Shown here: in pieces, positions 9,998 through 21,243 of the stretch
How positions within the stretch are numbered: the first letter of the stretch is position 1
Layout: each line of letters opens with the position of its first letter
Origin: Orobanche coerulescens
Taxonomy: Eukaryota; Streptophyta; Magnoliopsida; Lamiales; Orobanchaceae
Assembly (NCBI GenBank): GCA_033398695.1
Contig: CM065815.1
Coordinates: forward strand, 7,310,501 to 7,374,500
Direction: 5' to 3'
Length of the DNA: 64,000 bases
Notes under the pieces: generated by a model
Seen by the model: the letters and a program-made list of their open reading frames with translations, nothing else
Databases searched by the model: none
What the model was told of the DNA's origin: nothing
Position numbers and translations under genes: made by a program

Positions 9998-12921
9998 CAT
10001 GTACATGTATATGTATATGTATATATATATGCATACGTTAAAACGTTACATAATATAATATAACTTCAACATAATTAATAATTTATAAACACCATAATAC
10101 TATATGATGATTATTGATTTTAATAAGTTAATGACTTCTTTTTAGTAGAGCTTATAATAAGATAAAGATTAATACGATATATATGGATTCCCAAAATTTA
10201 ACCATATCATTTGACTTGATGAAAAATAACTTTATCATATTTGGCTAGAGGATATACATAGATTTACCCAACTAATAAACAATATACATGAATTGGGCTC
10301 AAATTAAGCGCATTTAGTATGAATCCAGTAAACCACTCTAAACACTAATCAGTAAAGGGGTGCCTCTCTGTCCTCCTGCCACTCTGCATCTCTTACACCA
10401 CTCACGAATTCACAGCTCTTCACTTTCTACACCGTTCACATATTCATCAACTCTCCACCTTCTCCACCATTCACGAGCGCCAGAAGATGGTCAGCATGTC
10501 CTATCTTTCCTTCTCGGCAGTGGGTCAGGCGTTTCCTGCAACTAAGAACCCGCCACGCCAAACTGAGTAAGTCGTTCACTGACTAGTTTTCTAGGGCGAC
10601 TTCTCGACTTGTCGGCGACTAGTCGTCGACGTGATAACAATGGGCTGAACATAAAATTTATTACTGGACCTAAGGTTTTTTTTTTCCATGTCCTTAAAGT
10701 AAAACAGAGCACAGTACAATTCATTTTCCGCCAATTGCCAAATACATCACGTTTTTCATACATTCGACCAAAATACATAGTAGTCCCAAATCCATTCCCG
10801 TAGAACAAAACTCAAACATTCTTCTTAACATAGAAATAGATAAAATGGAGGATATACTTTAATGACTTATGAAGTTCACAAAGAGAAAGATCCAACCTGG
10901 TGCTTCAGATTTGAAAGTATTAATTCTTGTTGATGCATATTATGCATACATAAAGATATGGAGGCTATAGATCTACTTAAAAAGAGAGAATCACATGGAT
11001 AAGATTACTACATGCACAAGACTCGACATGATTCTTTTTATGGTTCATGTAGCCTACGCCATTTTATTGGGATAAAAGGGTTGGTACGTGGTGGTTGTTA
11101 CATATGATATTTTTGTTGGCATTTGCAGTTCCTGGAAACTGGACCAGGACTCGGGAACAACTACACAGAAGTTATCGCACCCCAAGATATTGCAACCTAT
11201 GGTAGTCTATGCGCACTTGCAAGTTTTGACCGTGCAGAACTGAAGGCAATTTTACTGTTTCTACTGTTTTAGTTATGTCTCAGGTGAGATTCTGTGATTT
11301 TTGATTTTTCTACACTTGAACTGTTTTTTTTTTTTTTTGACAGAGCAAAGTCATTGACAACATCAACTTCAGGAACTTCTTGGAATTGGTACCTGAAGTA
11401 AGGGAGCTCATCAATGATTTCCATACTAGGTATTTCAGTTTTATTACTTGTAAAGAAAATATAAAATCAGTCATATATGGTCGCACAAACAATTATATCA
11501 TCAACAATGCCTAAGCTCAATAGGAATATTATCATGGAAAAAATTTTTGGATATAAAATATTTACTGGCATCTTAAGTTCCTTATTCTGACATGAATGTG
11601 TTTGTTATGCAGCCATTATGCTTCCTGTCTGGAATATCTAGGAAATCTCAAGGCAAACTTGTTGCTAGATATCCATTTACATGATCATGTGGAAACTCTG
11701 TACGAGCAGATACGTAACAAAGCACTCATCCAGTACACTCTCCCATTTGTCTCTGTTGACCTTCATATGATGGCGAATGCCTTTAATACAACTATTACTG
11801 CCCTGGAGAAAGAGCTTGAAGCGCTTATCACTAACGACCAAATACAGGTAATCTATGGCCATCCATTATATGACCTGTTAGTGGTCTGTTTAGAGTTTCT
11901 ACACTGGGGATAATTACAAAAACCATCCCTGAGGTTTAGCCTAATTACAAAAAGGTCCAGTTATCTTTTAAAATTACAAATACCGGGCGGGGGTTTAGCC
12001 TAAACTACCCCTGAAGTTTAGCCCCCTTGAGATTTGTGTTTGTTGAAAGATTACACCCTTCTCCAAACAATAGTTGCATTTTGTAAAACATAAGCATGCT
12101 GAGGGTATCTTTCTAATTTAGAAGGTAATTTTTTTGTAACTATGATACGTCGCGTGCGTAGTATTTGTCGTTAGGTTAATTACAAAGAGGATGAGGTTTG
12201 ATCCAATTACAGGAAAAAACCTGCCAACTATCGAAATTACAGAAATACCCCAGATATAATTTTATCTTATAATGACCCCTTCATAAGCAAGAAAAAATAA
12301 TCATCCCCTTGCACATTTATAAAAATAGTAGAGTTCGCCCCTATGAACCCCCCTTCTTTAAATGTGCAAGCAAGTGTCATCTATCCATCATTTGGAGTTG
12401 ACTATTTCCGAATCCGTCCGGATGTTATCAACCCCTTCTCGAACAACAGATCACTCTATCAAAGAACCCACATCATCACATTAACCTTAAAATATCCAAA
12501 TGTCAATGAAGTGGCGGTCCAAATGGACTATTCACATGGAAGAAGTGAATCACCATTTGATTTTTTATTTTATGTTTTAACAATGATTCAGACCTGTGTT
12601 TTTTGTAATCTTGAAGTTAGTTGTGCTTTTCGATAATTGGGTAAAAACTCAAGGGTACCTTTTGTAATTATCCCTTGAATAGTTATCCCTCTAGACCCTA
12701 TTTGACTATTTCTAATTGTTGCTATTCGCATAATGCTGCAGGCTCGGATCGACTCCCATAACAAAATTCTCTACGCTCGGCATGCTGATCAGAGGAATGG
12801 CACGTTCCAGCGTGTTTTGCAGACAGGCAATGAGTTTGACCGAGAAGTGAGAGCCATGCTTTTGAGAGCAAACCTTATCAAACATGATTATAATCAAAAG
12901 GCATCATCTCGGAAGCATTAA
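7444..12921 (+). CDS. CSN1: COP9 signalosome complex subunit 1 (FUS6/COP11)
   Basis: Six exons: 7444-7845, 8751-9071, 11129-11245, 11344-11429, 11613-11847 and 12742-12921, giving 446 aa, close to Arabidopsis FUS6/CSN1 (about 441). Recognisable stretches include [101 protein letters not shown] and [19 protein letters not shown]. The N-terminal two thirds is the helical-repeat/RPN7-like region and exons 4-6 hold the PCI domain (roughly residues 250-410) that packs subunits into the CSN complex. CSN removes NEDD8 from cullins (catalysis in CSN5) and in plants represses photomorphogenesis in the nucleus. The ATG at 7444 is chosen because MDPEDD precedes the conserved part and the frame upstream has no ATG. 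Introns 1, 2, 4 and 5 are GT-AG; intron 3 appears GC-AG. No frame damage is seen. Confidence 0.96.
7846..8750 (+). other. CSN1: CSN1 intron 1
   Basis: 905 bp, phase 0, donor AGG|GTAGAG and acceptor CTCTGTAG|ACAAAT. No transposon ends recognised inside. Confidence 0.9.
9691..10642. mobile_element. Non-autonomous hAT element in CSN1 intron 2
   Basis: Ends are CATGGTTATCACG and CGTGATAACAATG, a 13-bp terminal inverted repeat with one mismatch. The flanks GGCCGAAC (9683-9690) and GGCTGAAC (10643-10650) are an 8-bp target duplication differing at one base. Both subterminal regions are rich in GACTAGTC-type dyads, as expected for hAT transposase binding sites. No transposase frame is present. Confidence 0.85.
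9945..10030. repeat. ATGTAT microsatellite
   Basis: A hexanucleotide tract of atgtat units with a few atgtac variants, inside the intronic hAT element. Confidence 0.85.
11246..11343 (+). other. CSN1: CSN1 intron 3, probable GC-AG intron
   Basis: Conserved coding sequence ends GCAGAACTGAAG at 11245 and resumes AGCAAAGTCATTGAC at 11344. The only way to join them in frame is a donor AAG|GCAATT (GC at 11246-11247) with acceptor GACAG|AGC after a T-rich tract. A strong canonical donor CAG|GTGAGA lies at 11284, but reading to it meets a TAG at 11270-11272. Confidence 0.8.
11907..12674. mobile_element. TIR element in CSN1 intron 5
   Basis: About 768 bp bounded by GGGATAATTACAAAA and its inverse TTTTGTAATTATCCC. 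The left part repeats taattacaaa and aattacaaata motifs. No transposase is visible and no clear target duplication was found, so the superfamily is open. It occupies most of intron 5 (11848-12741). Confidence 0.65.
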
Positions 12922-13170
12922 ATTGTATAGTGCGAGTAAGAAGAGGTTGAAGCTATTTTGCTGCGGGTTTGGAAATTCTCAATATTAGAAAGATTTACAA
13001 ACTCTCGAAGAGGTGTCGTAGTTTGGTACCCAGCAACTCACATTGAGAATAGGAAATGGATGAGATTTGTCAGTTATGTTGGAGCATTTGGTTTATAATT
13101 TTTGTAGATTTTGTTTATAATGTGGATTTGTTTCTGAATTTGATTTAGTTAATCTCGGGCCCATTTGCTG
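12922..13170 (+). other. CSN1: Probable CSN1 3' UTR
   Basis: Sequence after the CSN1 stop; it becomes T-rich (gtttataatttttgtagattttgtttataatg) at about 13095, a plausible poly(A) region. The end is an estimate. Confidence 0.5.
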
Positions 13171-14493
13171 TTTTGGTCGAAAAAATTTAGTTATACCCGA
13201 TAAGAACACAATGTTTCCTTGTAGTTGGATGTATTTTTTTTTCTTATTTTAATTATGTTTTCCTCCTAGTTTTCTATTTTAGGATGTATGCAGACCTTGG
13301 CCAATATGACCCAAAAGTACAAGAAATTAACACACGAAAGTTTAAATGTAATATAGTTGCGTCCCTTGCTGGACTTTCTTTTACTGGTTGCCTGGTTGTT
13401 GGAGACTGGCCGTCGGTGACCAGGTTTGTTGCTGTCACGGGTTGGGCTGGTCGGCTAGTCACTGTCTATGTTTTTGTCTTTTTCTTTTCTTTTCAGTGTT
13501 AGTAGCAAGTGTTTTGGTTGCATTGGTAACCTAAGTTATCAGTTGATAGTTTGATATTGGTGGCGTTAGTCGACAGCGGCGGCGTTTGACATCCTGACGT
13601 ACATGTGACTAGTGTTTTTGAGTTACCAGTGGTAGTTCCAACAAAAGTATTATCATTTGCTACAATTAGGGATGACAATGGCTAGTAGGCAATAGGCATT
13701 ATCCATCCTCAGTATCGTGGACCAAAACTCGAACTCAGAATCGGTTTGGGCGGTGCCTAAAACCTCCAGTTTCGGTTTTGATTTGTCTAAGGGTACTCGA
13801 GTTGTTTTTTAAATTGTTTTATTTGTATTAATTTTGTTGAAATAAAAATAAATAATATTAAAGTAACATATTTTATTTTGCCATGTCTTTTTACTTTTGT
13901 ATCTAATTTAATTAAATAAATAAATTCTTAATCCTTACAATACTATTATTTGGTAAATTCAGTTAATGACATTTGAAATTTCAATATGCAGTGGCGGAGA
14001 GAGAGAAAATATACGGGAGTCTCATTACATATATATATACACATACATATTTAATAATTTTGAAATGCATTAAGTTCAAATCTAAAAATAATAATGCCGA
14101 ATACAACTAATATTTGATAGTTGTTGCACCACTAAAGGTCGCGTCATCTCTAAAACAGGTGGTAAAAGTGGTAAATCCAATTTGCGAGATCACAACATCT
14201 TGAAAATTTCGAACAATTACCAATGCCCCAAATAATATCTTTCTCGACATAACTCACCGTACAACGATTAGAAATTCATTTCCAATTTTACTGCGAAATC
14301 TCACGTCAACCATATTAATTGCAAGTTCTCTAATATTTTCCAATTTGCATTTCCTCTCATTTAAGAAATCCACATCTTTAGTTGTTCTTTGAGCTCTAGC
14401 CTCCTGTGCGTGTATGTTTTTTACAAAATTCTGCCTTCTGCTCGTGTGTCCTGTCGTCCGATGCTTTACATATGTCCATACATACACACACAT

Positions 14494-14533
<40 letters not shown>

Positions 14534-14750
14534 GATCAAATGAGAATGGTTCTTATCATGCGAATTGCGAATATGCATGAGTTTTGTACTAATTATGCAT
14601 AAAATATATGCATTTCGTGCATCAAAATTGCAATGCATTGAAATATGTATTATATGCAATAAAATATCGATGCATTAAAATATTGCATTATATGCATCAA
14701 ATTTTGGTGAGAATAAATCTAGGCCATCTATTTATCAAGATCTATGGATG
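13171..14750. other. Intergenic DNA with decayed hAT-like ends
   Basis: No convincing gene. Near 13672 is attagggatgacaatgg and near 13989 cagtggcggagagag, which resemble ends of common plant hAT-type elements, but no partners were found. A CA/TA microsatellite lies at about 14482-14534. About 14570-14700 is dense in atgcat/gcattaaaat repeats. Confidence 0.45.
14482..14534. repeat. (CA)n(TA)n microsatellite
   Basis: Compound repeat acacacac then atatatat. Confidence 0.9.
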
Positions 14751-15073
14751 AACTTCATTCTAATTCCTTATGTATGGGAAATTAGCTTCGTTGTCGGTCT
14801 TCCGACCCTTAGGTGGTGGGATTTCGTATTTGTTCAGCGATTAGCTCGCGTTTTGATTGACGTACTGTTTGGGTTGGTCAACCATACTGATTTTTGTCCG
14901 TTGCGTTTTGTTATCGTTCTGGCGTAGCGATATGGATGTTAGCAGCCACGTGCTGCATGTGATTCGTTGCAGGTCGTCGGCAACAGATATCATGTGATGT
15001 CGGAGATTGTTTTGCGTTGATCATTTTATGTTTCAAGTTTCGGGGCCGAAACTTCTTTTTAAGATGGGTATAA
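14751..15073 (+). mobile_element. 3' internal remnant of a family A Gypsy copy
   Basis: Closely matches 20390-20706, the region just before the family A 3' LTR, including gtttcggggccgaaacttc and the purine-rich aagatgggta tract. Its presence before the 5' LTR means that LTR is also the 3' LTR of an earlier copy, so the family lies in tandem. Confidence 0.8.
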
Positions 15074-15240
15074 TGTAATACCTAAGATCTTCGCTCCAGT
15101 TTTGTTGAGTTTTTCTGCGGGTTACCGGTTTGGCGTTGCCTATGTCTTTGAATTGTTGTGCCACGTATGGTCGTGTCATGAGTTGACACGTGTTTGATTT
15201 CCATTCCAGATCATTGCATGAGTTTTGACTCATTTAAGTG

Positions 15241-15578
15241 TAGCGCGCGCTACTGTGCCATTGTTAGCGTATGCTACCGGGTGAGTAACGCATGCTAACT
15301 GGCAGTCCAGAGGTAGTCCAGGAGATACTGGACTGGAACTGGAATCTCATTAGCGCACGCTAAGGTTGGTAGCTAGCGCACACTATCGACTGCTTAGCGC
15401 ACGCTAATTGTTCTTTATAGCGCACGATACCTGGTAGGTGCAGTCTGTCCAGGAGCTACTGGACTGGATTCGTGATCCGCTAGCGCACTGCTAGCGCACG
15501 CTAACAGTGTTGCAGGCGGAAGGTTCTGGGCGTTGACCCCGTTAGCGCGCTAATGCCGCCCTCGTTAGCGACGCTAAT
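15241..15578 (+). repeat. TAGCG-NN-CGCTA dyad array, left family A LTR
   Basis: About ten copies of the 12-mer TAGCGCACGCTA, several decayed by C-to-T or G-to-A changes (for example tagcgtatgcta), irregularly spaced upstream of the TATA-like box. The right LTR has 12 better-preserved copies. Confidence 0.85.
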
Positions 15579-16546
15579 AATCGATCAAAGATAAATACTG
15601 GACAACATCTTTATATCGTCATTTCTTCTTCTTCCTTCGTCTTTTTCTGTCGGGTTGAGTTCCAGAGGTGATTTTGGGCGATCTTCATCATCAAGCTTCA
15701 TCTTGAGGTGGATTTATGTATGTCTAACATCATCTAATCATCTTCTTGGCCCAAATCAAGGTATTCTCTTCTTAGAACCCTAGTTCTTGAATTTTGGGGG
15801 TTTCTCCTTGGTTCTTCGATTTAATCCGAGAATGATGAATCGATTATGTAATTCTTGTTGTCTTGGTCATGATCTTCGGATTTTTGAACTCATTCATGAT
15901 TTTATATCACTCGGAACATAGTTCTTGATTTATTTGAGAAACCCTTAGATTCTAGGTGTTCTTAGTGTTGATTCGGATTTCGATTAGTGTTATTGATTCG
16001 TGTTGGTGTTATTTTTGTAGTATTTGTGGGTTTCCGGATTCTTGGTCATTTTTGGAAGTTCATGGGCTGCTCAACCTCATCTGTTCGTTGTCCGGTTGCT
16101 CGTAGTTTCGAGGCAAGTATCTTGCTCATACATTTCGTGTTTCGTAGACGTGGTAGTTGGTGATTGATTATATGTGGAACTTAAATGTTTTAATGAACCT
16201 TCTAAAGGATTGGTATATTCTCGATAAAAAGGGTTTTCTTCAAGATAACTCGTATGATTCGTGAATAAATGTGTATTTGGAATATGTGTTGTATGTTGAT
16301 AGATGTTATAACCATACTTCATGAATATAATAGACTGTGATGACTTCCCGAGGATGGTGTGTCGATACGTGTACTTGTTCGGTGAGAATGTGACAATTGA
16401 TATTAATTGTTACTCCTTTGAAAGGAGGTTGTGATGCTTAATGTTGTTTGGCTTGATAATTGATTATTGTTGGGTGATTGTTGTAAGTGATGTGCCACCG
16501 GGCAAGATTGTTGAATCTTCGGGATTCATACTTGCTAGTATGGGTC

Positions 16547-16960
16547 GGGCGGGACCGTAGGGTTATCCATCGGGTATGCCTTGCAGGGACTCCGAGGTTC
16601 GTGGCTTGCTAGTTCGATGCCGGGATAACTTGTGGGGTTATCCACCGGGTATGTCTTGCGGGGACTCCGTGGTTCGTAGCTTGTTAGTGTGATGCCGGGA
16701 TAACTTATGGTTGTGATTTGGTTATGTGATGTATGTGTCATGGGTTGTCCAATCGGGTATGTTCTGTAGGAGTATCCGAGGTTCGTATCTTGTTAGTGCG
16801 ATGCCGGGATAACTATGAACATATCTATGATTGTGGTCACGTGACTGTTGTTATGGTGACATGTGATTTGATATGGTTTCCCTGTGGGTTATTCACTCGG
16901 GTATGTTCTGCGGGAGCATCTGAGGTCCGTGGCTTGCTAGCACGGGAGACGAGTAATATG
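16547..16960 (+). repeat. Tandem repeat block in family A LTR, left
   Basis: Diverged units built on gggttatccaccgggtatg, then ctccgaggttcgtagcttg and gatgccgggataac. The block is repeated in the right LTR at about 22204-22615. Confidence 0.8.
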
Positions 16961-17754
16961 TGGAAACATGCTGTTATGATATGATTAGGTCGTGGACCCC
17001 GTGCTTTGTGACCGAAATGGTATGATTGGGTCGTGGACCCCGTGTGTTGTTATCATAATCGTATTTTGGGAAAATGACTTTTGGAGCTATCTCCCTAAAT
17101 AGTTTCGAAAGGCTTGAGAACTCTAAAATCCCAAACGTTTTCAAAACTCCCGAGGTCTTAAATATTTTGCAAGATGTATACGAGTTTCATCCCCACCTTT
17201 CATGATTTGAATTGTTTTGATCAAGTGACTTATCTCGGGGAGCATGTTTACGATTATTATGTTCTTGGAGTATGATATGTATGGCTTGTATTTGTATTTT
17301 ATACTTGCACTAGTAAAATAGTGGAGTTTTGCTAACCCCCGAGTATTCGGGGGGTGGATGTCTGTATTGCGTCCAGGTACTTGCAGGTTGCTGGGGAGCG
17401 AATCATAGGATCGGTACGAAAGATGATGGACGACGACGATACTAATCACATGATGACCATTCGTTGAGTATTTTTGGTAGAGTCTCATTGTTTGGCCCTC
17501 CGTTGTGTAGTCTTCCCGTTTTATGGGTATGTTGATGTATTCCGACCCCTGTGTGGGTATGAGTTATGAGATCGAGTTATGTATGTTTGATGTGTTGTGT
17601 TGTGTTAAAAGACCAAATCGGGCTAATGGTTCGTCTTTAGCCATGTTGGCATGTATTCTATATCGTGTTTTTCTGTATTTAGTCGGGTAGATCCTCGCGG
17701 AGAGGGTATGCGGCGCTGTAATATTCCCAAATGATTTGAGGGTGTTACAGAATA

Positions 17755-17766
17755 TGGTATCAGAGC
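17755..17766 (+). other. Primer binding site (tRNA-iMet type), family A
   Basis: TGGTATCAGAGC five bases after the LTR end, the usual plant initiator-Met primer site. Confidence 0.9.
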
Positions 17767-18052
17767 TTAGGTTGTGGAAACCTAGGCTGTCGTGTTGAGT
17801 TGTTTGTTGTCGAGTTTTGTCTTGTCAGATTTTGTCTGACTGAGTCGTGTCGCGACGCGTCGTCTGTGATGTCGGTCGTGATTAGTATCAAGGTATAGCC
17901 ATCATCTTCGTGCGATCTGTGGATGTAAGTCCCCCCACTATATTGTTGTGTCTCGTGTTACACGAGCTTGTGTGATATTTATGTTTGGATGTGGAGTTTA
18001 ATGTGAATCGTGAATACGTACTCCATGTTTGTTTGATTTTTGTAATGTGCCG

Positions 18053-18054
<2 letters not shown>

Positions 18055-18092
<38 letters not shown>

Positions 18093-18093
18093 G
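18055..18093. repeat. (TA)n microsatellite in the family A leader
   Basis: Alternating TA run with one TACATA interruption in the untranslated leader between PBS and gag. Confidence 0.85.
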
Positions 18094-18873
18094 TATCCTT
18101 GTATAAATCATTTTTACAGGAGCAATGTTTTGGTGTGGCTACGTAAAGAAAGTTTGTCAATATGATATTTTAAAAAAGCTTTAAATGTTTTGGGAAGTTA
18201 CGTAAATTTTATCTTAAATTATCCTTCAAGAGAGGAAAAGTTTGATTTTCGTGTGATGACCTCGAGGCCGAAAATTTTGAGAATTCAAACTACTTATATC
18301 TTATTTCCATTTTTGTATTGCAAGTTTTCGAAAATTTGACTTTTAAAACTCAAATGAGGTCTACCAAAAATTTACTTGAAATGTGACTCTCGCTTTTAAC
18401 TTTTCGGTTTCATGCATTTCGTTAAAAAGGTATGTGGTAATGATGTTATCGTTATTTCAGCTGTAGCGCTCCGAGTTGTTATTAAAATGGTGTTGTGAAC
18501 GCTGAGTCGTTCGGTACGCATTCATTGAGATAGTTTCTTTAACCGATAAATGAGATTTCGGTTTGTATGTTAATTAATTTCTAATGGATATTTGTGTAAG
18601 GTTATAATTATGCGAACCGTTGGCATTTGGATTTGTACGCTGTTGTTTAGTTGTAACCTCCGGTCTAGTACCATTGATAGGTGAGTATGATTGTGTTGTC
18701 AACTTGCACAGTTAGCGCACACCATCTTTTGTTGTGGAGCGCGCTTTCTGGCTGGGCAAAAGTTGTGGGACTGTATTTTTACTGTCTGGCCTAATCTTTG
18801 CAGTCGATCATCTCTGAGTGGATTCTATGTGTGATTATGTGATTTTCGTTGCGTTAAGTTATTGCTTGTTAGT

Positions 18874-19877
18874 ATGCCGAGGGGCAGAGGTCGTGGTCAT
18901 AACCGTGGTACTGATGGCACGGAGATCAGATGCGAAATCGAGAGAATATTGCCGGGAATGATATTGGTATTGGTGTTCAACAAGTAGCAGCACATATGAC
19001 TCAGTTGACCCAGGCGGTTCAACGCAACACTGACGCAACTCGGAACGTCGGTGTAAATCAATGGCTTTGAGAGGTAGTTCGTATGAATCCCCCTCGATTC
19101 GCTGGTGCTGCGGATGCGTTGGGCTGGGACGGTTGGCTTTTCCAGTTGGGGAAGATATTCGAGGCCATCGATTGTCCATAGGAGCGGAAGGTACCTATCG
19201 CTCAGTACCTTCTTGACAGAGATGCCGCTAATTGGTGGGAACCTGTTAAAACTCGTGATCGTGATGTCACGTGGGCAGAGTTCCAGGCCTTTATGGAAGC
19301 TGAGTTCTGTCCGAAACCGATTAGAGAACAGAGAATTCGTGAATTCTATTTGGCAGAACTGCAAGATATATCACTGTCACAGGCCATCATCGATTACAAC
19401 AAACAACTTAGTTACGTGCGGGATCAGGTGAGGACCGGAGGTGAGAAGATCCTTCATTTCGACAAATGGATGAAGATAGAGATTCACCAGTATATGGAGG
19501 GATTCACGTGCACTACGCTGAGAGATTACCAGGATCGAGCTTTATCCTACGAGCTATCTTCGTTATCGTCGGAGCGTGTGCCCGAGTCGAAGAAACAGAA
19601 GATGTCCGTTGACCTTATGGACAGTACATGAGTTGGTGTTTCTGGATTGCAACGTCGTAGTCTTTCTGCTGTGAAGCTTCATCGCTTGATGCGTGGGACC
19701 GAGAGTTCCAAATCGTTAGCTTTGACTCCTGGTAAAGCCAGGAGGTGTTTCAACTGCAATGTGTTGGGGCATGTTCGTGAACATTGTCCTTCTCCGCTAC
19801 TAGCGTGTTACAAGTGCGGACTCGTGGGACACCGGGTTCAGTTTTGCGAGTTAGTCACCGAGTCTTCCGAGGCTTAG
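18874..19877 (+). pseudogene. Gypsy gag with two zinc knuckles, broken
   Basis: Starts MPRGRGRGHNRG, the basic N-terminus usual for this kind of plant Gypsy gag. After a frameshift come QQVAAHMTQLTQAVQRNTDA and MNPPRFAGAADALGWDGW, then an in-frame TAG after the conserved EAIDCP. The capsid part continues with AQYLLDRDAANWWE, TWAEFQAFMEAEFCP and REQRIREFYLAEL. Another stop falls after SVDLMDST. The C-terminus has two CX2CX4HX4C knuckles, CFNCNVLGHVREHC and CYKCGLVGHRVQFC. No protease or RT follows before the LTR. The protein would package element RNA; this copy cannot make it intact. Confidence 0.88.
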
Positions 19878-20706
19878 ACGTGAGAACTGATGTCAGGATT
19901 GACTCATAGGAGTCCATGAGAGTGTAGTCTACCAGTTGTATGTTGTGTTATCTCCTTGCCTTGTTGTTTCGAATTTCGGGGATAACCTTCTTTTATTAGA
20001 AGTGGATCGGATTTTTGAACTTCTGTATTTTCAACTCTGTCGGCTCGTTTGTGTTCGTCGATATTTTCTGAACTTGATCTATCCTTCACTTTTTGCTGTT
20101 TGAACGAGTTGTAGTATTGTTTCGGATTAAACTGTTTGTCGTTGTGGCTTTTTCCGAATTCGGTTCCATTCCCGTGAACCTTTCGTAAATGCATATCTTG
20201 TCGTTTTTTCCAGATCACCTGTCGTATCGAGTCGAGGTGTGAACTTCGGAGTTGTTATTTGATTTTTGTTGATTCGCCGTGGTCCGAATATGATTGCTCG
20301 ACCATTGTTGTCTCGATCGTCGTGGCTCGATCATTTATTATCTCATTTTTGTTGATCTCGTATTGTGATTTTTGGAGCATTCAGATCACTTCATAATTTC
20401 CTTATGTATAGGAAATTAGCTTCGTTGTTGGACTTCCAACCATTGGGTGGTGGGATTTCGTATTTGTTCAGCGATTAGCTCGCGTTTTGATTGACGTACT
20501 GTTTGGGTTGGTCAACCATACTGATTTTTGTCCGTTGCGTTTTGTTATCGTTCTGGCGCAGCGATATGGATGTTCGCAGCCACGTGCTGCATGTGATTCG
20601 TTGTAGGTCGTCGGCAACAGATATCATGTGATGTCGGAGATTGTTTTGTGTTGACCGTTTTATGTTTCAAGTTTCGGGGCCGAAACTTCTTTTAAGATGG
20701 GTAGAA
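19878..20706 (+). other. Family A 3' internal tail and polypurine region
   Basis: No pol domain. Ends with gtttcggggccgaaacttctttt and the purine-rich aagatgggtagaa just before the LTR. It contains the same 300 bp found before the left LTR. Confidence 0.75.
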
Positions 20707-20873
20707 TGTAATACCCGAGATCTTCGCTCCAGTTTTGTTGAGTTTTTCTGTGGGTAATCGGTTTGGCTTTGCCCATGTCTATGAATTGTTGTGCCACGTA
20801 TGGTCGTGTCATGAGTTCACACGTGTTTGATTTCCGTTCCAAATCATTGCATGAGTTTTGACTCATTTCAGTG

Positions 20874-21237
20874 TAGCGCACGCTACCACTTGTGGTGTAG
20901 CGCGCGCTACTGTGCCATTTTTAGCGCACGCTACCGGGTGAGTAACGCACGCTAACTGGCAGTCCAGGAGATACTGGACTGGAACTGGAATCTCGTTAGT
21001 GCACGCTAAGGTTGGTAGCTAGCGCACGCTATCGACTGCTTAGCGCACGCTAATTGTTCTTTATAGCACACGCTACCTGGTAGGTGCAGATCTATCCAGG
21101 AGCTACTGGACTGGATTCGTGATTCGTTAGCGCACGCTACGCATATTGGCTAGCGCACGCTAACAGTGTTGCAGGCGGAAGGTTCTGGGCGTTGACCCCG
21201 TTAGCGCGCGCTAATGCTGTCTGGTTAGTGCACGCTT
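20874..21237 (+). repeat. TAGCG-NN-CGCTA dyad array, right family A LTR
   Basis: Twelve near-palindromes of consensus TAGCGCACGCTA, including perfect TAGCGCGCGCTA copies, with spacings from about 10 to 60 bp. Interspersed are TCCAGGAGATACTGGA and TCCAGGAGCTACTGGA, a second dyad type. All lie upstream of the TATA box. Confidence 0.92.
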
Positions 21238-21243
21238 ATAACT

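Larger units (their letters stand above)
9072..11128 (+). other. CSN1: CSN1 intron 2, enlarged by a hAT insertion
   Basis: 2,057 bp, phase 0, donor AAG|GTTTGC and acceptor TTTGCAG|TTCCTG. Nearly half is the non-autonomous hAT element at 9691-10642. A run of T at about 10678 and AT-rich sequence make up the rest. Confidence 0.88.
15074..17749 (+). repeat. Family A LTR, left copy (2.68 kb)
   Basis: Starts TGTAATACC and ends GTGTTACA. In order it carries a dyad array (15241-15578), a TATA-like ataaata (about 15590), ggcaagtatcttgc (about 16112), a tandem-repeat block (about 16547-16960), a double hairpin (about 17310-17355) and a 33-nt terminal inverted repeat (17717-17749). Confidence 0.9.

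Noticed and set aside
10360..10545. Small frame rich in H, S and L in CSN1 intron 2
   Set aside because: Inside the hAT element; repeats of ctccaccattcac produce it.
13284..13502. 72-aa frame with a hydrophobic end downstream of CSN1
   Set aside because: No homology recognised and no promoter or splice context.
15241..21237. CRISPR-like look of regularly repeated TAGCGCACGCTA
   Set aside because: Repeats are 12 bp with irregular spacing, in plant LTRs; not a CRISPR array.
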